Notes under the pieces: generated by a model
What the model was told of the DNA's origin: nothing
What the model saw: the letters and a program-made list of their open reading frames with translations, nothing else
The model's database searches: none
In this document: positions 36,209 through 43,572 of the stretch, piece after piece
Layout: every line of letters begins with the position of its first letter
How positions within the stretch are numbered: position 1 is the stretch's first letter
Source: Accumulibacter sp.
Lineage (GTDB): Bacteria > Pseudomonadota > Gammaproteobacteria > Burkholderiales > Rhodocyclaceae
DNA: 43,572 nucleotides
Direction: 5' to 3'
Assembly (NCBI GenBank): GCA_016789495.1
Contig: JAEUOJ010000082.1
Location: 1 to 43,572 of the forward strand
Made by a program: the position numbers and the translations under genes

Positions 36209-37558
36209 TCAAAGCAGTTCGAGCGGTGGCCGGAGACCGGACGACGAGATGGAGGAACTTCCTTGCACAGCCGCCTGACCCATGTTGGCCAACACTTTGT
36301 TGGCTTCCCGCAGACGTTCGAGAATTTTGGTGATCAGCACCTTGCTGAATCGTTCTCGCACTTCTTCGGCGCTCAATTCGAGAGCGGCACTGTTGATTTC
36401 CAGGAAACGCGTCGATTCCAGCGTCACCACCGTCGCATGACGCTGACTGTCGCTGGGGTGCAGGAAGGCCATCTCGCCGACGACCTCGCTGCTGCCCAGT
36501 CGGCAAATCACCCGCCCTTGGATCGACACTTCGACGAAACCGTCGATGATCACGCCGAATTTGCGATGATTCTCGCCTTCACGGATCAATACCACTTTGG
36601 CCGCGATCTCGCGCCAGACACTGATCCGCAACACCTCCCACAACTCGATGTCTTCGAAATCCTGGAAAAACGGCATCTTGCGCAATTTTTCGAAGTGCGC
36701 CTGATCTTGCTGAGTCTGATCCTCTTCCAACATCTGGTAACGCACCGCCGACAAATCCTTGGCAAACTGCGCGCCATTGCGATAGCGGTTGTAAAGATCT
36801 TTTTCCAGTGCCTTGACGATGATCGGGTCGAGTCCGGACGGCAGACTCGGATTGAGCGCGGTAACCGACGGGGCCTCCATATTGACGATCTGGTAGACCA
36901 ACTGCGCGGCATTCTTGGCGCGGAACGGCAAGCGTCCGGTCAATAACTGGAACAGCAGTACTCCGAGGGAGTACAGGTCGGTCTGCTGATTCAACGGATA
37001 GGCCTTGACCTGCTCGGGCGACATGTAGGCTGGCGAACCGACGCCCATGATGAACGTGGATTCTGTTCCGGCTTCTTTTTGCAGGTTGAGCGCTAAACCG
37101 AAGTCGGTGATCTTCGGTTCATCGTTGGTGTCGATCAAAATGTTCGCCGGTTTGATGTCGCGATGGACGATGCCGCATTTGAAAGCGTAATCAAGCGCCA
37201 GGCAGCATTTGAAAATGATGCCGGTCACCCGGTGCATCGGCAGTAAACGGCTGATCGAACAGTATTTGTCCAAGGCCGTGCCATTGACGAACTCCATCAC
37301 CAGATAGGCATGATCCTTTTCGACGACCGCATCGTACACCTTGACGATGTTCGGATGGTCCAGCCGCCGGCCGATCGAGTCCTCGGTCAGGAACAACTTG
37401 CGCAACCGGCGGGACATCGCGGCGTTCTCCTCGCTGAATTTGATCAGCTTGATCGCCACCTGCCGATTGGCGTCCGGATCCTGGGCCAGATAAACCACCG
37501 CTGTCGCCCCTTTGCCGAGCGACCGAATGAGCTTGTATTTGCCGATCTTTTCAGTCAT
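36209..37558 (-). CDS. Ser/Thr protein kinase with C-terminal cyclic-nucleotide-binding domain
   Basis: This is a 449-residue Hanks-type kinase joined to a cNMP-binding-like domain. Kinase motifs are complete: Gly loop LGKGATAVVY (14-23), Lys37 in VAIK, Glu59, HRDIKPANIL (132-141), DFG (152-154) and a GSPAYMSPEQ activation segment. After about residue 300 comes the cNMP beta-barrel, with VVGEMAFL and an Arg in QRHATV corresponding to the phosphate-binding cassette, so nucleotide binding is possible. No transmembrane helix is seen. I use the ATG at 37556-37558; an ATG seven codons upstream is possible. It is divergent from grpE across 184 bases. The ligand and phosphorylation targets are unknown. 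Confidence 0.9.
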   Translation of the reverse strand: MTEKIGKYKLIRSLGKGATAVVYLAQDPDANRQVAIKLIKFSEENAAMSRRLRKLFLTEDSIGRRLDHPNIVKVYDAVVEKDHAYLVMEFVNGTALDKYCSISRLLPMHRVTGIIFKCCLALDYAFKCGIVHRDIKPANILIDTNDEPKITDFGLALNLQKEAGTESTFIMGVGSPAYMSPEQVKAYPLNQQTDLYSLGVLLFQLLTGRLPFRAKNAAQLVYQIVNMEAPSVTALNPSLPSGLDPIIVKALEKDLYNRYRNGAQFAKDLSAVRYQMLEEDQTQQDQAHFEKLRKMPFFQDFEDIELWEVLRISVWREIAAKVVLIREGENHRKFGVIIDGFVEVSIQGRVICRLGSSEVVGEMAFLHPSDSQRHATVVTLESTRFLEINSAALELSAEEVRERFSKVLITKILERLREANKVLANMGQAAVQGSSSISSSGLRPPLELL

Positions 37559-37685
37559 CGTCGATTCACGTCCCTGCAATCCAGTCTATTTCTCAAAATC
37601 CTAACAGCAGAAATTAGCCCAGGGGAAATTATGCGCCCTGGCGGTCAGCTCGCGGATAAAAGCAGGCAAAACGATTGGAATCGCG

Positions 37686-37711
37686 CTTGAAATCGAAAAA
37701 TCCGTCCCCAG
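37686..37711 (+). promoter_or_regulatory. Sigma32 heat-shock promoter of grpE
   Basis: CTTGAA (37686-37691) and CCCCAG (37706-37711) are 14 bases apart, which closely fits the sigma32 consensus CTTGAAA-N11-15-CCCCAT. The predicted start is about 20-25 bases before the grpE ATG. It faces the grpE-dnaK-dnaJ cluster. Confidence 0.82.
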
Positions 37712-37742
37712 TTAATGGCAGTTTTCTGGGAGATCGCCAATC

Positions 37743-38321
37743 ATGCAAGACAAAGACACCACACCTGACTCAACCTCCTCCCCGCAAGAGGACGCCGCGC
37801 GTGAGGAAACGCCGGTTGAAATCGTTTCCGCCGAGGCCATCGACTTTATCGCCAATGCCTCGCAGGCGCACGAGCAAGCGCTCCGCGAAGCTCAAGCCAA
37901 GGCCGATGAATACCACGACGCTTGGTTGCGCGCCAAGGCTGAAACTGAAAATGTCCGTCGGCGCGCACAAGAGGACATCGCCAAGGCTGCGAAGTTTGCC
38001 ATAGAGCGCTTCGCAAAGGAATTGCTGGCCGTCAAGGACAGCCTGGAAGCGGCATTGACCACCGATACCGCCAGTGTGGAGAGCTTTCGCGCCGGTACCG
38101 AGCTGACGCTCAAACAGCTCAATGCCGCTTTCGAGAAATCCACCTTGACCGAAATCGCCCCGCTGGGCCAGAAGTTCGACCCGCATCGTCATCAGGCGAT
38201 CAGCGTCGTCGATTCCGATCAAGAACCCAACACTGTGGTCACCGTGTTGCAAAAGGGTTACCTGCTCGCTGATCGCGTCCTCCGCCCTGCCCTGGTGATC
38301 GTCGCCAAAGCGTCGACTTGA
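37743..38321 (+). CDS. grpE: Nucleotide exchange factor GrpE
   Basis: GrpE releases ADP from DnaK and so restarts its substrate cycle. The 192-residue product has a disordered acidic N-terminus, a long coiled coil (about residues 40-95, including [20 protein letters not shown]) and a C-terminal beta domain with [20 protein letters not shown] and [20 protein letters not shown]. Length and motifs are canonical. It is the first gene of grpE-dnaK-dnaJ, under a sigma32 promoter; dnaK starts 96 bases later. Confidence 0.95.
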   Translation: MQDKDTTPDSTSSPQEDAAREETPVEIVSAEAIDFIANASQAHEQALREAQAKADEYHDAWLRAKAETENVRRRAQEDIAKAAKFAIERFAKELLAVKDSLEAALTTDTASVESFRAGTELTLKQLNAAFEKSTLTEIAPLGQKFDPHRHQAISVVDSDQEPNTVVTVLQKGYLLADRVLRPALVIVAKAST

Positions 38322-38417
38322 AATCGACACGACGCCCCCCACTTGCGGACCAAGGCCCCACCTGGCGACTGCCGGCAAAGGCCAATCAAATCATTGAACC
38401 ACTGAAAGGAATTTTGC

Positions 38418-40358
<1,941 letters not shown>

Positions 40359-40373
40359 GCCGTCGGCTAATAA

Positions 40374-40397
40374 GCGAGGCGTATAATCGCGCCTCGC
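40374..40397 (+). other. Hairpin between dnaK and dnaJ with TATAAT in the loop
   Basis: GCGAGGCG (40374-40381) pairs perfectly with CGCCTCGC (40390-40397) around the loop TATAATCG. It has no T run, so it is not a standard terminator. It could lower dnaJ expression relative to dnaK, stabilise the dnaK mRNA end, or expose a -10 sequence for a separate dnaJ promoter. Only the structure itself is seen. Confidence 0.55.
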
Positions 40398-40425
40398 TCA
40401 CGCTCCTGAAAGTATTTGAAAACCA

Positions 40426-41541
40426 ATGGCTAAACGCGACTTTTACGACATTCTCGGCGTCAACCGCGATGCATCCGAGGACGAAATCAAGAAGGCCTAT
40501 CGCAAGCTGGCGATGAAGTACCATCCGGACCGCAATCCGGACAACCCCAAAGCCGAGGAACATTTCAAGGAAGTCAAGGAAGCCTATGAAATCCTGACCG
40601 ACGGACAGAAGCGGGCGGCCTACGACCAATACGGCCATGCGGGCGTCGATCCGCAGGCGGGCATGGGCGGCGGTCCGGGCAACTTCGCCGACGCTTTTGG
40701 CGGAATCTTCGACGAAATTTTCGGTGGCGGACGCGGCGGGCGCTCGAATGTCTACCGCGGCGCCGACCTGCGCTATAACCTCGAAATCACTCTCGAACAG
40801 GCGGCTTTCGGCACTGAAACAAAAATTCGCATTCCGACCATGGAGGTTTGCGACTCCTGCCGTGGCAGCGGTGCCAAGTCCGGCACCCAGCCCAAAACCT
40901 GTCCGACTTGCCAAGGCAGCGGCCAAGTCCGCCTGCAGCAAGGTTTTTTTTCCATTCAACAGACCTGTCCGAAATGTCATGGCACGGGGCGGTTCATCGC
41001 CGATCCCTGCGGAGCCTGCCAAGGCGCCGGACGCGTCAAGCAACACAAAACTCTGGCGGTCAAGATACCTGCCGGTGTTGACGAGGGCGATCGCATCCGT
41101 TTGTCCGGTGAAGGGGAACACGGTATCAACAGTGGCCCGGCGGGTGACCTCTACGTCCAGATCCATCTCAAACCGCACCCTGTTTTCCAGCGCGAACAGA
41201 ACCATCTGCATTGCGAAATGCCGATCAGCTTCACCACCGCCGCGCTCGGTGGCGAGATCGATATTCCGACTCTCGACGGCGCCGCCAAAATCCGCGTGCC
41301 GCCGGAGACGCAAACTGGCAAGACCTTCCGTCTAAAAGGAAAAGGTATCAAAGGGGTGCGTAGCCATAGCCACGGCGATCTGCTGTGTCATGTGGTCGTC
41401 GAAACGCCAGTGCATCTCACCGAGCGACAGAAGGAATTGCTCCGCGAACTCGAGGAATCAAGTCGAGAAAACTCAGCGCACCACAACCCACGCGCCAAAT
41501 CGTGGATGGATCGGGTTCGTGATTTCTTTGCCGCCACGTGA
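40426..41541 (+). CDS. dnaJ: Co-chaperone DnaJ (Hsp40)
   Basis: DnaJ delivers substrates to DnaK and stimulates its ATPase. The 371-residue product has a J domain with the essential HPD ([10 protein letters not shown]), a Gly/Phe-rich linker ([20 protein letters not shown]), and four zinc-binding CxxCxGxG repeats ([32 protein letters not shown]). The C-terminal peptide-binding domain follows, so this is a type I DnaJ. It is the last gene of the chaperone cluster. No convincing terminator is seen directly after it. Confidence 0.97.
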   Translation: MAKRDFYDILGVNRDASEDEIKKAYRKLAMKYHPDRNPDNPKAEEHFKEVKEAYEILTDGQKRAAYDQYGHAGVDPQAGMGGGPGNFADAFGGIFDEIFGGGRGGRSNVYRGADLRYNLEITLEQAAFGTETKIRIPTMEVCDSCRGSGAKSGTQPKTCPTCQGSGQVRLQQGFFSIQQTCPKCHGTGRFIADPCGACQGAGRVKQHKTLAVKIPAGVDEGDRIRLSGEGEHGINSGPAGDLYVQIHLKPHPVFQREQNHLHCEMPISFTTAALGGEIDIPTLDGAAKIRVPPETQTGKTFRLKGKGIKGVRSHSHGDLLCHVVVETPVHLTERQKELLRELEESSRENSAHHNPRAKSWMDRVRDFFAAT

Positions 41542-41880
41542 TTTGCGGTGGCAGACGGCAATGAATTGAGCGCCAACACCCCACGAAGCGGGCACGATTT
41601 ACCCCTGCGGAGCCGGAGCTTGTCAGACTGGAGACTGATCGACGGCGCCGGTGGAAGGGGCTTTCCTGATTTATCTTGATATGGGGCTGGCTTAGCGCCT
41701 CGATTTCGGGAAAACTGTGCTCGCTCTGCCCATTGGAGCGCACCGATCGTTCAAATCCGACCGGCTCCTAGACCTTGCAAATCGGGCTACTCTGTTGTAA
41801 GTGCCCTGTCAGCTTGAGGGGTTATGATACGTCTGCGTTGGCTTGACAATCGTTCAGGCGCGTACTGGGGAGCGAACGGC
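41542..41880. other. Intergenic region between dnaJ and the binding-protein gene
   Basis: About 340 bases hold no recognisable gene. The promoter of the binding-protein gene should lie near its 3' end, but I could not assign boxes with confidence. An in-frame ATG at 41824 exists but is not used (see the next gene). Confidence 0.4.
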
Positions 41881-43023
41881 ATGGGGTGGAAAAGCGTCGT
41901 CTTCGTTGTTCTTTGGGCCTGGATCGGCTTGCCTTTGGCCGCCGAAGTCGGCGTCACTGATCGTAGCATCGCCATCGGCATGACAGCGCCCTTCTCCGGA
42001 CCCAGCGGCGCCTATGGTCAGGACATGAAGGCCGTGATTCTTTCCTATTTCCGTCAGATCAACGATTCGGGCGGTGTGTTCGGCCGAAAGCTTGAATTAC
42101 TCTGGGAAGACGATGGCTATGAAACCGAAAGAACCGTCGCCAACACCCGCCGTCTGATTGGCGAAAAAAAGGTCTTCGCCATGGTCGCCTCGTATGGCTC
42201 GAGTCCAACCACCGCAGCAATGAACGAGGTATTCGGTATTGCCCGAGTACCCTTGGTCGGCACCATTTCCGGGGCCGATTCGCTGCGCCAGACGCCACGC
42301 GAGAATCCCAATAACCGCTACATGTTCAATGTCCGGGCCAGTTACGCCGACGAAACCGAAGCCATCGTCAATCAACTGGTGTCGCTAGGTTTCAAAAAAA
42401 TCGCCGTGTTCTATCAGAATGACGGTTTCGGCAAATCCGGACTTGATGGCGTCGTGAACGCCTTGCGACGGCACAATCAGACCCCATCGGTCGTCGCCAC
42501 GGTTGAACGAAACTCCCTCGATATCGGCGCTGCCGTACAAGCAATCATCCAGAACAAACCGCAAGCCGTGATCATGGTCACGCTTTACAAACCGACGGCC
42601 GCGTTCGTGCGCGCGATCCGTAAAGCCGGCCTGACCCCGCAGATGATGACCCTCTCGCCGGTTGGCGCCGACCTGCTGGTCCAGGAACTCGGCGACGATG
42701 CGCGTGGTATCGGCATTTCCCAGGTAATGCCGCACCCCTGGAACGAAACCGTCGCGATGGTCCGGGAATATCAGCAATTGCTAGGCAAAAACGGCAAGTT
42801 CTCCTATTACGGAATTGAAGCCTACGCCATGGCCCGCGTTCTGGTCGATGCCCTGCGCAAAGCCGGCAAGGAGCCGACTCGCGAGAAACTGGTCACCGCT
42901 CTAGAAGGCATGCACAACCATGATATCGGCGGCTATCGGGTCACGTATTCAGCCAATGAACGTCGCGGTTCGCGCTTCGTCGAATTGACCGTCATCGGCA
43001 GTGGTGGACAAGTGCTGCGCTGA
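41881..43023 (+). CDS. ABC transporter substrate-binding protein, LivJ/LivK type
   Basis: This 380-residue type-1 periplasmic binding protein belongs to the branched-chain amino acid/amide group. It has a signal peptide (about residues 1-21, SVVFVVLWAWIGLPLAAEVG) followed by the typical IAIGMTAPFSGPSGAYGQDM and DDGYETERTVANTRRLI. The hinge region contains KKIAVFYQNDGFGKSGLDGV. I use the ATG at 41881, preceded by GGAG eight bases upstream, because it gives a clean signal peptide. No permease or ATPase genes are in view; a mobile element follows. The ligand is unknown: amino acids, amides and aromatic acids are all used by this family. Confidence 0.88.
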   Translation: MGWKSVVFVVLWAWIGLPLAAEVGVTDRSIAIGMTAPFSGPSGAYGQDMKAVILSYFRQINDSGGVFGRKLELLWEDDGYETERTVANTRRLIGEKKVFAMVASYGSSPTTAAMNEVFGIARVPLVGTISGADSLRQTPRENPNNRYMFNVRASYADETEAIVNQLVSLGFKKIAVFYQNDGFGKSGLDGVVNALRRHNQTPSVVATVERNSLDIGAAVQAIIQNKPQAVIMVTLYKPTAAFVRAIRKAGLTPQMMTLSPVGADLLVQELGDDARGIGISQVMPHPWNETVAMVREYQQLLGKNGKFSYYGIEAYAMARVLVDALRKAGKEPTREKLVTALEGMHNHDIGGYRVTYSANERRGSRFVELTVIGSGGQVLR

Positions 43024-43045
43024 TCGGACAGAGCAAGACAGACGC

Positions 43046-43077
43046 GGTTCCCCCTATCCAGAGTAAGGGGACCCTTT
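43046..43077 (+). terminator. Likely terminator after the LivJ-type gene
   Basis: GGTTCCCC (43046-43053) pairs with GGGGACCC (43067-43074) with one mismatch and is followed by TTT. It lies 22 bases past the stop codon. The T run is short, so termination strength is uncertain. Confidence 0.5.
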
Positions 43078-43085
43078 CGACTGAG

Positions 43086-43572
43086 AGGCTGTGAAAATAT
43101 TCCCCCAAGTCCGCCCGCCAGCGTGGCGCGTCCTGTATAATGACGAAGTCATTTATTACGCTGCGACCTGCTCATGACCACGCCCCCCCTGTTCCCCGAT
43201 GGACCGACGCGGCCGGCCAACCCAAGCGGCGAAGGCCCTGCGAGAACCGTACGGCCCCAGGCCTCGGCCCGTGTTCTGATGCCCAACCGCAATCAACTGG
43301 AACTGCGGGCGAGCGACCTCGAATCGCTGGTCCCGCCTGGGCACCGGGCGCGGATTGTCTGGGGCTACGTGGAGCGGCAGGACGTGAGCGGGCTGTACGC
43401 TGGCATCAAAGCGGTGGAGGGTGGCGTGGGACGAGCGGCGATCGCCCCTGAGATTCTGTATGCTCTGTGGCTCTACGCCACACTGGAAGGTGTTGGCCAT
43501 GCCCGTGGGATCGCCCGACTGACGCAGACGCATGACGCGTACCGGTGGATCTGTGGTGGCGTACAGGTCAAT
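43086..43572 (+). mobile_element. Left part of an insertion sequence, cut by the window edge
   Basis: The left end probably lies near AGGCTGTGAAAAT at about 43086, just before the transposase leader. The exact end cannot be set because the right end is outside the window. A TATAAT box (43136-43141) and a perfect inverted repeat (AATGAC at 43139-43144, GTCATT at 43148-43153) precede the transposase start. Confidence 0.5.
43174..43572 (+). CDS. Transposase, IS1182/IS5-like, 3' end outside window
   Basis: The first 133 residues are visible. They contain the DUF772-type N-terminal region of IS1182/IS5-like transposases: RNQLELRASDLESLVPPGHR, then APEILYALWLYATLEGVGHA and the signature HDAYRWICGGVQVN. 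The catalytic DDE domain lies beyond the window. The frame is intact as far as visible and lacks the frame damage seen in the other IS remnants here, so this copy may be recent and active. Confidence 0.8.
   Translation, partial: MTTPPLFPDGPTRPANPSGEGPARTVRPQASARVLMPNRNQLELRASDLESLVPPGHRARIVWGYVERQDVSGLYAGIKAVEGGVGRAAIAPEILYALWLYATLEGVGHARGIARLTQTHDAYRWICGGVQVN

Overview
The window looks like a betaproteobacterial chromosome segment, probably Rhodocyclales-like. This rests on the GC-rich codon use, the layout of the fli/fleSR flagellar locus, the grpE-dnaK-dnaJ order and the tRNA-Arg(ACG) type. No marker gene fixes the genus. About 35 intact genes are present, with remnants of several insertion sequences between functional blocks.

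Layout. (1) 1-1955: a ModA-like periplasmic binding protein, immediately followed by a membrane histidine kinase that is cut off just after its phospho-acceptor helix at an AT-rich left edge. (2) 1956-2890: a gene-poor scar holding an apparent IS110-type transposase remnant. (3) 2891-14483, minus strand: a compact flagellar run fliF-G-H-I-J-K-L-M-N-O-P-Q-R (basal body ring, C-ring, export ATPase complex, hook-length control, export gate). Divergent from it on the plus strand are fleS, fleR (a sigma54 activator) and fliE. Good sigma54 -24/-12 matches precede fliE and fliK, as expected for a FleSR-controlled hierarchy. flhB, which often follows fliR, is absent, and the IS scar sits there instead. 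(4) 17650-18944: a decayed IS3-family element with recognisable terminal inverted repeats. (5) 19111-19276: tRNA-Arg(ACG) with promoter and terminator. (6) 19516-24855: an EF-G-like translational GTPase, glycerol-3-phosphate acyltransferase PlsB, and a convergent membrane-anchored lytic transglycosylase. (7) 25694-26827: a bacteriohemerythrin-GGDEF gene interrupted by an in-frame TGA just before the GGDEF motif. (8) 26897-29982, minus: gamma-glutamyltransferase and a DUF1615 lipoprotein with an ATGA overlap. (9) 30118-34544: an RND efflux pair (adaptor and transporter) ending in a small DUF2892-type membrane protein. (10) 34575-35417: an HDOD protein, followed by an ISAs1 transposase remnant. 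(11) 36209-41541: a Ser/Thr kinase with a C-terminal cyclic-nucleotide-binding-like domain, divergent from grpE-dnaK-dnaJ. grpE has a very good sigma32 promoter. (12) 41881-43023: a LivJ/LivK-type binding protein, then a transposase running off the right edge.

Functional picture: motility, envelope work (PlsB, lytic transglycosylase, GGT, RND pump), redox or second-messenger sensing (hemerythrin-GGDEF, HDOD, kinase-cNMP) and proteostasis. I see no CRISPR array, prophage, toxin-antitoxin or obvious defence island. The most unusual items are the interrupted hemerythrin-diguanylate cyclase, the binding-protein/truncated-kinase pair, the kinase-cNMP protein facing the heat-shock operon, the RND-DUF2892 operon with an AT-rich near-palindrome over its start codon, and the divergent EF-G paralogue next to plsB. 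All calls come from reading the sequence; no database search was run.
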